A stretch of 64,000 nucleotides of DNA, taken from positions 1-64,000 of the forward strand of contig NZ_BMTR01000019.1 of NCBI RefSeq assembly GCF_014649775.1, given 5' to 3'. This stretch comes from Streptomyces longisporoflavus. GTDB lineage: Bacteria; Actinomycetota; Actinomycetes; Streptomycetales; Streptomycetaceae. Within the stretch, counting starts at the first letter, position 1, and every line of letters starts with the position of its first letter. The notes beneath the pieces are model-generated. The model saw nothing but the letters and a program-made list of their open reading frames with translations, was not told the origin of the DNA and did not search any database. Positions 52,538 to 61,217 of this stretch are shown here, in pieces. The translations under genes and the position numbers were made by a program.

Positions 52538-53335
52538 ATGCCGCCGCTGCGCACCGCCCTGCTCCAGAGCTCGGGCACCCTTGGCTCCGTCGCCGCCAAC
52601 CTGAAGGCGCTCGACGAGGCCGCCGCCCGTGCCGCCGCCGCGGACGCGGGTCTCCTGGTGGCCCCCGAGCTGTACCTCACCGGCTACGCGATCGGCGACG
52701 ACATCCCGCGTCTCGCCGAGGCCGCCGACGGGGCTTCGGCCGCCGCGATCGCCGAGAGCGCCGCACGCCACGGCGTCGCGATCGCCTACGGCTACCCGGA
52801 GCGGGACGGCGAGACGGTCTTCAACTCCGTCCAGCTGATCGGCGCCGACGGCGCCCGCCTGGCGAACTACCGCAAGACCCACCTCTTCGGCTGCTTCGAG
52901 CGGGACCACTTCACCCCCGGTGAACAGTCCGTCGTACAGGCGGAGTTGGGCGGTATCCGGGTCGGCCTGATGATCTGCTACGACGTGGAGTTCCCGGAGA
53001 ACGTCCGCGCGCACGCCCTCGCGGGCACCGACCTGCTGCTCGTGCCCACGGCCCAGATGCACCCCTTCCAGTTCGTCGCCGAGTCGGTCGTGCCGGTGCG
53101 GGCCTTCGAGAACCAGATGTACGTCGCCTACGTCAACCGGGTCGGCAAGGAAGGGGAGTTCGAGTTCGTCGGGCTCTCCACGCTGGCGGGACCGGACGGC
53201 GTCGCCCGCACTCGCGCCGGACGGGACGAGCAGCTGGTGTTCGCCGACGCGGACCCGGCCTTCCTCGCCGCGTCGCGCGAGGCCAATCCCTACCTGCGCG
53301 ACCGCCGCCCGGGTCTGTACGCGTCCCTGATCTGA
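52538..53335 (+). CDS. Nitrilase-superfamily amidohydrolase (omega-amidase, DavA-like)
   Basis: A 265-residue carbon-nitrogen hydrolase. The catalytic triad is clear: Glu in GLLVAPELYLTGYAIGDD, Lys in ANYRKTHLFGCFERDHF and Cys in GLMICYDVEFPENVRAHAL, with the substrate region TAQMHPFQFVAESVVPVRAF. Length and context match delta-aminovaleramidase (DavA, about 264 residues) that works with lysine 2-monooxygenase. The start ATG 52538 has a weak ribosome binding site. The flavoenzyme gene follows 57 bases later with its own AAGGAG. Likely it hydrolyses the amide made by that enzyme, 5-aminovaleramide or 4-guanidinobutyramide; which one is not resolved. Confidence 0.88.
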   Translation: MPPLRTALLQSSGTLGSVAANLKALDEAAARAAAADAGLLVAPELYLTGYAIGDDIPRLAEAADGASAAAIAESAARHGVAIAYGYPERDGETVFNSVQLIGADGARLANYRKTHLFGCFERDHFTPGEQSVVQAELGGIRVGLMICYDVEFPENVRAHALAGTDLLLVPTAQMHPFQFVAESVVPVRAFENQMYVAYVNRVGKEGEFEFVGLSTLAGPDGVARTRAGRDEQLVFADADPAFLAASREANPYLRDRRPGLYASLI

Positions 53336-53392
53336 CCCGCCCCGAGCTCCCCCTTCTTCTGTTCTGCCGTTCCCGCAAGGAGTCCGCACCCC

Positions 53393-55102
53393 ATGACGTC
53401 CACGGTGCCCACCGCTGTCCAGCACACCGACGCCCAGCCGCCGATCACCATGTTCGGTCCGGACTTCCCGTACGCGTACGACGATTTCCTCGCGCACCCG
53501 GCGGGCCTCGGCCAGATACCCGCGACCGAGCACGGCACCGAGGTCGCGGTCATCGGCGGCGGCCTCTCCGGCATCGTGGCGGCCTACGAACTGATGAAGA
53601 TGGGCCTCAAGCCCGTCGTCTACGAGGCCGACCAGATCGGCGGCCGCCTTCGCACCGTCGGCTTCGAGGGCTGTGATGGCGACCTGACCGCCGAGATGGG
53701 CGCGATGCGCTTCCCGCCGTCCTCGACGGCGCTGCAGCACTACATCGACCTGGTGGGCCTGAAGACCCAGCCGTTCCCGAACCCCCTCGCCGAGTCGACG
53801 CCCTCCACGGTCGTCGACCTCAAGGGCGAGTCGCACTACGCCGAGACCGTCGCCGACCTGCCGCAGGTCTACCGCGACGTGGCGAAGGCGTGGAACGACT
53901 GCCTGGAGGAGGGCGCCGACTTCTCCGACATGAACCGCGCCCTGCGCGAGCGCGACGTACCGAAGATCCGCGAGATCTGGTCCAAGCTCGTCGAGAAGCT
54001 CGACAACCAGACCTTCTACGGCTTCCTCTGCGACTCCGCGGCCTTCAAGTCCTTCCGGCACCGCGAGATCTTCGGCCAGGTCGGCTTCGGCACCGGCGGC
54101 TGGGACACCGACTTCCCGAACTCCATCCTGGAGATCCTGCGCGTCGTCTACACCGAGGCCGACGACCACCACCGCGGCATCGTCGGCGGCAGCCAGCAGC
54201 TGCCCCTGCGCATGTGGGACCGCGAGCCGCAGAAGATCGTGCACTGGGCGCCCGGTACGTCCCTGAGCTCGCTGCACGAGGGCGGCGTGCCGAAGCCCGC
54301 CGTGACCCGTCTTGACCGCACCGCGGGCAACCGCGTCACGGTCACCGACTCCTCGGGCGACATCCGCACCTACCAGGCGGCGATCTTCACCGCCCAGTCC
54401 TGGATGCTGCTCTCCAAGATCGCGTGCGACGACTCGCTCTTCCCCATCGACCACTGGACGGCGATGGAGCGGACCCACTACATGGAGTCCTCGAAGCTCT
54501 TCGTCCCCGTGGACCGGCCGTTCTGGCTGGACAAGGCCGTCGACGACAGGGGGAACCCGACCGGCCGTGACGTCATGTCGATGACGCTCACCGACCGCAT
54601 GACGCGCGGCACCTACCTGCTCGACGACGGCCCGGACAAGCCCGCCGTCATCTGCCTCTCCTACACCTGGTGCGACGACAGCCTGAAGTGGCTGCCGCTG
54701 TCGGCGAACGAGCGCATGGAGGTCATGCTCAAGTCGCTCGGCGAGATCTACCCGAAGGTCGACATCAGGAAGCACATCATCGGCAACCCGGTGACCGTGT
54801 CCTGGGAGAACGAGCCCTACTTCATGGGCGCGTTCAAGGCGAACCTGCCGGGGCACTACCGCTACCAGCGGCGCCTGTTCACGCACTTCATGCAGGATCG
54901 CCTTCCGGCGGACAAGCGAGGGATCTTCCTCGCCGGTGACGACATCTCCTGGACGGCGGGGTGGGCCGAGGGCGCGGTGCAGACCGCGCTGAACGCGGTG
55001 TGGGGGGTCATGCATCACTTCGGGGGTGCGACCGACGCCACCAACCCCGGTCCCGGGGATGTGTACGACGAGATCGCTCCCGTCGAACTGCCTGAGGACT
55101 GA
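53393..55102 (+). CDS. FAD-dependent amino acid 2-monooxygenase (lysine/arginine 2-monooxygenase, DavB-like)
   Basis: A 569-residue flavoprotein of the amine oxidase fold. The N-terminus ITMFGPDFPYAYDDFLAHPAG, the FAD motif VAVIGGGLSGIVAAYELMKMG near 51-71, the YEADQIGGRLRT loop, GQVGFGTGGWDTDFPNSILE, SSKLFVPVDRPFW, and the C-terminal GIFLAGDDISWTAGWAEGAVQ and NPGPGDVYDEI closely follow what I recall of Pseudomonas lysine 2-monooxygenase (DavB). Such enzymes turn an amino acid, oxygen and FAD into the one-carbon-shorter amide plus CO2. Streptomyces griseus is known for the same chemistry on arginine, and tryptophan 2-monooxygenase is a more distant relative. ATG 53393 follows AAGGAG. Confidence 0.9.
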   Translation: MTSTVPTAVQHTDAQPPITMFGPDFPYAYDDFLAHPAGLGQIPATEHGTEVAVIGGGLSGIVAAYELMKMGLKPVVYEADQIGGRLRTVGFEGCDGDLTAEMGAMRFPPSSTALQHYIDLVGLKTQPFPNPLAESTPSTVVDLKGESHYAETVADLPQVYRDVAKAWNDCLEEGADFSDMNRALRERDVPKIREIWSKLVEKLDNQTFYGFLCDSAAFKSFRHREIFGQVGFGTGGWDTDFPNSILEILRVVYTEADDHHRGIVGGSQQLPLRMWDREPQKIVHWAPGTSLSSLHEGGVPKPAVTRLDRTAGNRVTVTDSSGDIRTYQAAIFTAQSWMLLSKIACDDSLFPIDHWTAMERTHYMESSKLFVPVDRPFWLDKAVDDRGNPTGRDVMSMTLTDRMTRGTYLLDDGPDKPAVICLSYTWCDDSLKWLPLSANERMEVMLKSLGEIYPKVDIRKHIIGNPVTVSWENEPYFMGAFKANLPGHYRYQRRLFTHFMQDRLPADKRGIFLAGDDISWTAGWAEGAVQTALNAVWGVMHHFGGATDATNPGPGDVYDEIAPVELPED

Positions 55103-55145
55103 CAGCGCCGTTCTGTCCGGGGTGCGTGGGGATCTGCCGGTCTGG

Positions 55146-55203
55146 TGTGGCTGGTCGCGCAGTTCCCCGCGCCCCCGGGGCCAGCCCCTGCGGGGCGGCC
55201 CCG
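55146..55203. terminator. REP-like element, copy 3, with a strong hairpin
   Basis: GTGGCTGGTCGCGCAGTTCC (from 55146) repeats copy 2 and continues CCCGCGCCCC. It then runs into a hairpin CGGGGC-C-AGCCCC / TGC / GGGGC-G-GCCCCG at 55176-55203. It lies between the convergent monooxygenase and luciferase-like genes and likely ends both. Confidence 0.65.
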
Positions 55204-55207
55204 GGGT

Positions 55208-56140
55208 CTATACCCCCGCCGCCCTCGCCTCCGCGTACACCTCCGCAGCCAAGTCCTTCAGTTCCTCCGCGTCCCGGGTGCTGCCCGCCAGTTCGATGAG
55301 GATCTCCTCCACCGCGCCCGTCGCGGCGTGCGCTTCGAGGTCCTCGACGATCTGCTCGACGTTGCCCCGGAAGGGGGCGCGCTTCTCGCCCTCGTACGCG
55401 GTCGGCGTGTAACGGGCGTTGACCCGCAGGACGCTCTGGACCGGCTGCGTGCGGCCCCGCTCGGCGGCCAGTTCCTTCAGCTCCTGCGCCTGCTCGGCCA
55501 GCTTCCCGGCGCCCGTGCCGATCGGCATCCAGCCGTCGGCGCGGTCGACCAGCCTGCGCAGAGCGCGCGGGCTGTTGGCGGGCAGCAGGATCGGGATGGG
55601 GCGGGCGGGCTTGGGGCCGACCACGGAGGGCGCGATCGTGGTCAGCTCGCCTTCGTACGCCACCGGGTCCGGGCCCCACACCGCCCGGCAGACGTCGATC
55701 ATCTCGTCCAGGACCTTGCCGCGCTTCTCGAAGGGGGCCACCCCCGAGGCCGCGTACTCGTCGTGGGACCAGCCCGTGCCGAGGCCCGCGACGACGCGGC
55801 CGCCGCTCGCCGCGTCCAGCGTGGCCAGCGAACGCGCCAGCTGGAAGGGGATGTGCAGCGGGGCGATCAGGACGCTGGTGCCCAGACGGGCGCGCTCGGT
55901 GGCGGCGGCCGCGAGGGTCAAGGTGACCAGCGGATCGGCCACCGAGCGGTACGTGTCGGGCCAGGGCAGGCCCTCGATGCCGTACAGACCCTGCGTCGCG
56001 GGCTCGGGGAACAGGATGCGCTCATAGACCCACAGGCTCTCGTACCCGATCTCCTCGGCCGCGCGGGCCACCGCCGGGACGTCACGGCCGATGCTGTACT
56101 GCCGGCCCTGCGGGAGGCTGAGCCCGAGTGGTGTGGCCAT
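55208..56140 (-). CDS. LLM-class F420-type flavin-dependent oxidoreductase
   Basis: A 310-residue luciferase-like TIM barrel of the F420-dependent TIGR03619-like group. It shows PLGLSLPQGRQYSIGRDVPAV at the start, EEIGYESLWVYERILFPEP, RARLGTSVLIAPLHIPFQLARSLATLD (in part LGTSVLIAPLHIPFQLARS), GGRVVAGLGTGWSHDEY, PKPARPIPILLPANSP and ADGWMPIGTG. Those are hallmarks of coenzyme F420-using enzymes such as F420-dependent glucose-6-phosphate dehydrogenase relatives. ATG 56140 has AAGGAG 9 bases before it. The next minus-strand gene starts 88 bases upstream. The substrate is unknown. Confidence 0.88.
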   Translation of the reverse strand: MATPLGLSLPQGRQYSIGRDVPAVARAAEEIGYESLWVYERILFPEPATQGLYGIEGLPWPDTYRSVADPLVTLTLAAAATERARLGTSVLIAPLHIPFQLARSLATLDAASGGRVVAGLGTGWSHDEYAASGVAPFEKRGKVLDEMIDVCRAVWGPDPVAYEGELTTIAPSVVGPKPARPIPILLPANSPRALRRLVDRADGWMPIGTGAGKLAEQAQELKELAAERGRTQPVQSVLRVNARYTPTAYEGEKRAPFRGNVEQIVEDLEAHAATGAVEEILIELAGSTRDAEELKDLAAEVYAEARAAGV

Positions 56141-56228
56141 GCTGGTGCTCCTTCGCGTCCGGGGTCACTGGTTTCAACGTACAGCTACAGTCGGGGAGTT
56201 ACCCGGCGCCCGGCGCGGAGCGACCGGA

Positions 56229-56933
56229 TCAGTCCGGAAGCGGGGTGAGCAGCATCCGGCCCACGAGACCGACCGCGCCGTCGAGGCGGTCGCGGAACTG
56301 CTCGGCGACCACGGGAAGTTCGCGCAGGGCCCGCAGCGCGACGGCGGTCGCCCACGCGCCGTCCCTGGCCCGCTCCAGGCTCCACGAGCCGAGCAGATGG
56401 GTGAGCGGGTCGGCGACCTGGAAGAGGTCGGGGCCCGGCATCAGCTCCTCGCGGATGCGCTCCTCCAGCGTGACCAGGATGTCGCCCACGCGGTCGAACT
56501 CGTCCGCCAGGTCCGCCGGTTCACAGCCGAGCGTGCGGCAGGCGTCCACGACGGCCAGCGGAAGATCGTGCCCGATGTGCGCGTTGATACCCGCGAGCGC
56601 GAACTGCAGCGGACGTACGCCGGGATGGCGCCGGAGCTCGAAAAGCGGTCGCCAGCAGGCGGGCGGCCTGCGGTCGGCGGCCGCCGTGTCGACCGCCGTC
56701 AGATACCGCTCCGCGAACAGGACGTCCAGTGTGATCGCGGCTCCGCGGTCCGGGAAACCGCCGATGTCGAGGTGCCGGCCGACCTCTTCGGTGACCGCGA
56801 GATAGACCCGGTTGAAGACCCCGACCCCGTCGCCGGAGGGGAAGCCGTCGCCGAGTGCGCGCATCCGCCTCGCCACGCCGTCAACCCCGTGCGCCGGGCC
56901 TGTGGACTCCGCGAACCGCTGCAACTGCGCCAT
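56229..56933 (-). CDS. DUF5995-family protein
   Basis: A 234-residue, mainly helical soluble protein with GVARRMRALGDGFPSGDGVGVFNRVYLAVT near the start, HPGVRPLQFALAGINAHIGHDLPLAVVDAC with a conserved His pair (seen as INAHIGHDLPLAVV), EFDRVGDILVTLEERIREEL, and WATAVALRALRELP. The NAHIGHDLP motif is the mark of the DUF5995 family, whose function is unknown; the histidines could bind a metal or cofactor. The ATG at 56933 is clean. It lies 88 bases before the LLM gene on the same strand, and is divergent from the GH6 gene. Confidence 0.8.
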   Translation of the reverse strand: MAQLQRFAESTGPAHGVDGVARRMRALGDGFPSGDGVGVFNRVYLAVTEEVGRHLDIGGFPDRGAAITLDVLFAERYLTAVDTAAADRRPPACWRPLFELRRHPGVRPLQFALAGINAHIGHDLPLAVVDACRTLGCEPADLADEFDRVGDILVTLEERIREELMPGPDLFQVADPLTHLLGSWSLERARDGAWATAVALRALRELPVVAEQFRDRLDGAVGLVGRMLLTPLPD

Positions 56934-57084
56934 GACGGCAGGGTCCCAGTCCTACGCTGGCCCGAGTGCCGCCGCACCGGCCGCTTCCCCAGAACGAGGG
57001 AAAGACGGCCGTATGTGCCCCCGGGCAGGGGAGCCGGCATGCCCGCCGCGTCAGGGGGACGCGGGGGAGGGGGAGGGAAAGACC

Positions 57085-58308
57085 GTGTCAGGCAACCGTG
57101 CACGACATCGCGCCGGACGAGGAATCGGACGGCGGGCTGGACGAGGGATCGGACGGGGACGCACCGCCCGCCACGGAGTCATGGTCGCCGCGGCCTCGGT
57201 GGTGGCCGCTGTCGGCGCCGTCGCCGGGCTGGTCTCCGCCCTGGACGAGGGCGACGGCGAGGACCGGGCACGCCCGAGGGTGACGAAGTCGCCGACGTTC
57301 GCACCGCTGCCCGCGGTGCCGACGCCCTCCGCGTCCGAGTCACCGGCGAAACCGTCCCCGTCGAAGTCCTCCGCCGCGCCGAGACCGAAGCCGACCCCGA
57401 AGCCTTCGGCACAGCGCCCGAAGAAGCGGAGCACCGCCGCTCCCGCGGCCGGTGCCCTCTACCGGCACGGTGATTCCCAGGTCCTCGACTGGGTCAGGGC
57501 CCATCGCGGCGACCCGCGCAGGCCGCTCATCGAGTCACGGATCGCGGCCCGGCCCGCGGCCGTCTGGTTCGCGGACTACGCGCCGCAGACCATCACCTCA
57601 CGGGTGCGAGCGGTGACATCGAGCGCCGGGGACCGGGTGCCCGTCGTCGTGCCGTACGCGATACCGGACCGCGACTGCGGGGGCGCCTCCGAGGGCGGGG
57701 CGCCGGATCTCGCGGCGTACGACGCGTGGATCGGCAAGTTCGCCGCGGGCCTCGGCTCGGGCGAGGTCATCGTCATCCTCGAACCGGACTCCATCGCGCA
57801 GTCCGCATGCCTCCCGGCGAAGCAGCGCACCGCCCGCTACGCCGCGCTCGCCCGCGCCGGCCGCACCCTGAAGGCCGCCAATCCCGCGGCCCGGGTCTAT
57901 TACGACGCCGGGCACTCCGGCTGGAACGCCGCGGCCAAGCAGGCCGGACGGCTGCGCGCGGCCGGCGCCGCTTCCTCCGCGTCGTCCGACGGCGTCTTCA
58001 CGAACGTCTCGAACTTCCACCGCACCGCCGACGAGGCCGCCTACGCCCGCGAGGTCCTCGCGGCCCTCGGCGGTCCGGCGGGCCTGGGCGCCGTCATCGA
58101 CACCAGCCGCAACGGAAACGGCGCCCCGGCGGGCGACGAGTGGTGCGACCCGGCCGGCCGGAAGCTGGGGCAGAGCCCGACGCTGCGCACCGGCGAGTCC
58201 CGCGTCGACGCCTACCTGTGGATCAAACTCCCCGGCGAGTCCGACGGCTGCCGGGGCGAACCGGGGACGTTCTCGCCCGGCTACGCCTACGACTTGGCGC
58301 GCGACTGA
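57085..58308 (+). CDS. Membrane-anchored glycoside hydrolase family 6 protein (endoglucanase/cellobiohydrolase)
   Basis: A 407-residue extracellular cellulase-type enzyme. The N-terminus is strongly arginine-rich (GRGIGRRAGRGIGRGR), then one hydrophobic helix (GVMVAAASVVAAVGAVAGLVSAL), so it is an anchored or Tat-like exported protein. A Pro/Ser/Lys linker of about 70 residues follows, then the GH6 barrel: ESRIAARPAAVWFADYAP, the catalytic-acid region VVVPYAIPDRDCGGASEGG, VIVILEPDSIAQSACLP, VYYDAGHSGWN, NVSNFHRTADEAAYAREVL and VDAYLWIKLPGESDG. No carbohydrate-binding module is present. GTG 57085 follows GGGAGGGAAAG. The end overlaps the opposing uracil permease by 22 bases. Confidence 0.9.
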   Translation: MSGNRARHRAGRGIGRRAGRGIGRGRTARHGVMVAAASVVAAVGAVAGLVSALDEGDGEDRARPRVTKSPTFAPLPAVPTPSASESPAKPSPSKSSAAPRPKPTPKPSAQRPKKRSTAAPAAGALYRHGDSQVLDWVRAHRGDPRRPLIESRIAARPAAVWFADYAPQTITSRVRAVTSSAGDRVPVVVPYAIPDRDCGGASEGGAPDLAAYDAWIGKFAAGLGSGEVIVILEPDSIAQSACLPAKQRTARYAALARAGRTLKAANPAARVYYDAGHSGWNAAAKQAGRLRAAGAASSASSDGVFTNVSNFHRTADEAAYAREVLAALGGPAGLGAVIDTSRNGNGAPAGDEWCDPAGRKLGQSPTLRTGESRVDAYLWIKLPGESDGCRGEPGTFSPGYAYDLARD

Positions 58309-59735
58309 GAGCCGCCGGTTCCGGGGGCCGTTTCGTCACCGGCGTCGCCGGCGTCGTCGGCGTCGCCTTCGTCGTACGTGGAGGTGCCCGAATCGAGCAG
58401 CGGCTCCTGCGTCTTGAGGTGCGGCGGGGCGAAGGCGCGCAGGACGTGATAGCCGGTGATCACGACGATCGTGCCGAGCGCGATGCCGCTCAGCTCGAAG
58501 TTGTCGGTGATCTTCAGCGAGACGCCGCCGACGCCGATGATGATGCCCGCGGCGGCCGGGACCAGGTTCAGCGGGTTGCGCAGGTCCACCCCGGCGTTGA
58601 TCCAGATCTGGGCGCCGAGCAGGCCGATCATGCCGTAGAGGATGACGGTGATGCCGCCGAGGACCCCGCCGGGGATGGCCGCGACGACCGCGCCGAACTT
58701 GGGGCAGAGGCCGAAGAGCAGCGCGAAGCAGGCGGCGGCCCAGTACGCGGCCGTGGAGTAGACGCGGGTGGCGGCCATCACGCCGATGTTCTCGGAGTAC
58801 GTCGTGTTGGGCGGGCCGCCCACCGCCGTGGAGAGCATGGAGGCGGCGCCGTCGGCGGAGATCGCGGTGCCGAGCTTGTCGTCCAGGGAGTCGCCGGTCA
58901 TCTCGCCGACCGCCTTGACGTGCCCGGCGTTCTCGGCGACCAGCGCGATGACGACGGGCAGCGCGACGAGGATCGCCGACCACTCGAAGCTTGGCGCGTG
59001 GAAGGTCGGCAGGCCGATCCAGTCGGCGTCGCCGACGGCGGAGAGGTCGAGGCGCCAGTGGTCGACGACCTTGCCCGAGCCGTCCGCCGAGTGGATCTTG
59101 CCGAAGGTCAGGTCGAGGACCCAGGACAGGGCGTACCCGAAGATCAGCCCGAGGAAGATCGCCACGCGCGACCAGAATCCGCGCAGGCAGACCACGGCCA
59201 AACCGGTGAACAGCATCACCAGGAGCGCCGTCCACTGGTCCTGCGGCCAGTACGTCGACGCGGTGACCGGCGCCAGATTGAAGCCGATCAGCATGACGAC
59301 GGCGCCGGTGACGATCGGCGGCATCGCGGCGTGGATGATCCGCGCCCCGAACCTCTGGACGGCCAGGCCCACCAGGAACAGCGCGGCGCCGACCACGAAG
59401 ACCGCGCCCGTCACCGTCGCCGAGGAGCCGCCCTGCGCGCGGATGACCGCGGCCACGCCCACGAAGGAGAGCGAACAGCCCAGGTAGCTGGGCACCCGGC
59501 CGCGGGTGGCGAGCAGGAAGATGACGGTCGCGACGCCCGACATCATGATCGCGAGGTTGGGGTCGAGGCCCATCAGGACCGGCGCCACGAAGGAGGCGCC
59601 GAACATGGCGACCACGTGCTGGGCGCCGAGCCCGAAGGTCCGCGGCCACGAGAGCCGCTCGTCGGGACGGACGACGGCTCCGGGCGCGGGGGTGCGTCCG
59701 TCGCCGTGCAGTCTCCAGCGCACGCCGAGATCCAT
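58287..59735 (-). CDS. NCS2-family uracil permease
   Basis: A 482-residue membrane transporter with about fourteen helices that imports uracil or a related nucleobase with protons. Key segments are RTFGLGAQHVVAMFGASFVAP at the first helix, VPSYLGCSLSFVGVAAVIRAQ, the conserved VALVAENAGHVKAVGEMTG with the substrate-binding Glu of the UraA group, and VGGPPNTTYSENIGVMAATR with the NCS2 NTTYSENIG motif. The C-terminal tail is acidic with repeated DAGDAGD. ATG 59735 is the start. It could feed uracil to PyrR or salvage enzymes. It is transcribed alone or after the MFS gene, which ends 165 bases upstream. Confidence 0.92.
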   Translation of the reverse strand: MDLGVRWRLHGDGRTPAPGAVVRPDERLSWPRTFGLGAQHVVAMFGASFVAPVLMGLDPNLAIMMSGVATVIFLLATRGRVPSYLGCSLSFVGVAAVIRAQGGSSATVTGAVFVVGAALFLVGLAVQRFGARIIHAAMPPIVTGAVVMLIGFNLAPVTASTYWPQDQWTALLVMLFTGLAVVCLRGFWSRVAIFLGLIFGYALSWVLDLTFGKIHSADGSGKVVDHWRLDLSAVGDADWIGLPTFHAPSFEWSAILVALPVVIALVAENAGHVKAVGEMTGDSLDDKLGTAISADGAASMLSTAVGGPPNTTYSENIGVMAATRVYSTAAYWAAACFALLFGLCPKFGAVVAAIPGGVLGGITVILYGMIGLLGAQIWINAGVDLRNPLNLVPAAAGIIIGVGGVSLKITDNFELSGIALGTIVVITGYHVLRAFAPPHLKTQEPLLDSGTSTYDEGDADDAGDAGDETAPGTGGSQSRAKS

Positions 59736-59899
59736 GGTTCTGTTCCGCTTTCTGTGCGCCGAGCTGTGGGCATGGCCCGTGTCCGGGAACGGCCCGTGAA
59801 AAATGACCGGAAAGATCAGCGCAATGTTAGTGCGGCATAAGTCCGGCTACCCGTCGGGGCGGACGCGGACGCGGACGCGGTGCGGGTACGGCGGCGGGC

Positions 59900-61120
59900 T
59901 CAGGTGCGCGGGCCGGACGTCCCCGCGCCCGTGGCATCGGCGGAAGCGACCACGGTGGCCTCGCGGCTCTCCGTACGCAGGACACCCGCGAACGCCACGA
60001 GCCCGCAGGCGAGCACCGTCACCAGACCGAAGGAGACCACCAGGCTCGTCGCGTCGGCGAGCGTGCCGATCGCGGACGGGGCGATCAGGCCCGACGTGTA
60101 CGTGATGGTGGCGACGCCCGCGATGGCCTGGCTCGGATTCGGGCCGCTGCGTCCGGCCGCGGCGAACGCGAGGGGCACCACGACCGCGATGCCGAGTCCG
60201 AGCATCGCGAAGCCGCACATGGCGAGCGCCGGATGCGGGGCGAGGACCACGAGCAGTCCGCCGAGCGCGGCGACGACGCCGCCCACCCGCACCGTGCGGA
60301 CCGACCCGAAGCGGTCGACCACCGAGTCCCCCGCGAGCCGGGCGATCGCCATGGTGAGCGTGAATCCGGTGGTGGACGCGGCGGCGACACCGGCCGAGGA
60401 GTCCAGGACGTCCCGCAGATAGACCGCGGACCAGTCCAGGCTCGCGCCCTCCGCGAAGACCGCGCAGAAGCCGACGGCGCCGATGAGCAGCGCCGACTTC
60501 GGCGGCAGCGAGAAGCGCGGCGGCGCGGCCTCCTCGGCCTCCGCCTGGAGATCGAGCACGCCCTGGCAGGCGACGAGGCCGATCGCGGTGAGCGTGACGG
60601 CGGCGAGCGCGTGGTGCAGGCGGGCGTCCGAGCCCAGATGGGCGGCGACCGTGCCCGCCGCGGAGCCGATCAGGGCGCCGACGCTCCACATGCCGTGCAG
60701 GCCCGACATGATCGACTTCTTCATGCGGGTCTCGATCTCGACGCCGAGGGCGTTCATCGCCACGTCCGACATGCCCGCCGTCGCGCCGTACACGAACAGG
60801 GCCGCGCAGAGCGTGAGCAGATTCGGGGCGAGCGAGGGAAGGATCAGGGCCATCGTCCACAGGGCGAGCAGCCCGCGCAGCGCCGTCCGTGCGCCGAAGC
60901 GGTGACTGACCCAGCCCGCGAGCGGCATCGCCACGGAGGCGCCGATCGCGGGGAAGGCCAGGGCGAGGCCGAGGAAGCCGGCGCTGAGACCGGCGTGCTC
61001 CTGGATCCACGGCACGCGGGTGGCGAAGGAGCCGGTGACCGCGCCGTGCACGCAGAAGACGGCGGCCACGGCATACCGCGCCCGCTTCAACTGCCGTACG
61101 TCGTAAACCACTTCACTCAT
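59900..61120 (-). CDS. MFS transporter
   Basis: A 406-residue major facilitator protein with twelve predicted helices. It has the loop 2-3 motif-A-like GWVSHRFGARTALRGLLAL, a cytosolic MKKSIMSGLHGMWSVGALIGS segment, a mid loop (AEAEEAAPPRFSLPPK) and a second half starting ALLIGAVGFCAVFAEGASLDWSAVYL with RLAGDSVVDRFGSVRTVR. The SGLHGMWSVGA and EGASLDWSAVYL stretches are typical of the YbjJ-like subfamily. ATG 61120 lies 97 bases from the divergent ROK gene, with a perfect palindrome between. Its substrate is unknown, probably a sugar or a drug-like compound. Confidence 0.9.
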   Translation of the reverse strand: MSEVVYDVRQLKRARYAVAAVFCVHGAVTGSFATRVPWIQEHAGLSAGFLGLALAFPAIGASVAMPLAGWVSHRFGARTALRGLLALWTMALILPSLAPNLLTLCAALFVYGATAGMSDVAMNALGVEIETRMKKSIMSGLHGMWSVGALIGSAAGTVAAHLGSDARLHHALAAVTLTAIGLVACQGVLDLQAEAEEAAPPRFSLPPKSALLIGAVGFCAVFAEGASLDWSAVYLRDVLDSSAGVAAASTTGFTLTMAIARLAGDSVVDRFGSVRTVRVGGVVAALGGLLVVLAPHPALAMCGFAMLGLGIAVVVPLAFAAAGRSGPNPSQAIAGVATITYTSGLIAPSAIGTLADATSLVVSFGLVTVLACGLVAFAGVLRTESREATVVASADATGAGTSGPRT

Positions 61121-61167
61121 CGATGTGCCGCCCCTCCCGAGTTCCGCCCCGCTTCGGCGACGTAAAC

Positions 61168-61188
61168 TATCAGGAACCCTGCCTGATA
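61168..61188. promoter_or_regulatory. Palindrome TATCAGG-N7-CCTGATA, putative ROK operator
   Basis: A perfect 7+7+7 inverted repeat centred in the 97-base region shared by the divergent MFS and ROK genes. It overlaps a -10-like TAAACT on one side and a TGATAAAT on the other, so a protein bound here would shut off both promoters. The adjacent ROK protein with its HTH is the obvious candidate. Confidence 0.7.
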
Positions 61189-61217
61189 AATAGCAGCTTT
61201 ATGGAAGGATCCCCGGC

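Noticed and set aside
59860..59885. Short GGACGC tandem repeat
   Set aside because: Only about three copies, common by chance in this base composition, with no linked feature.
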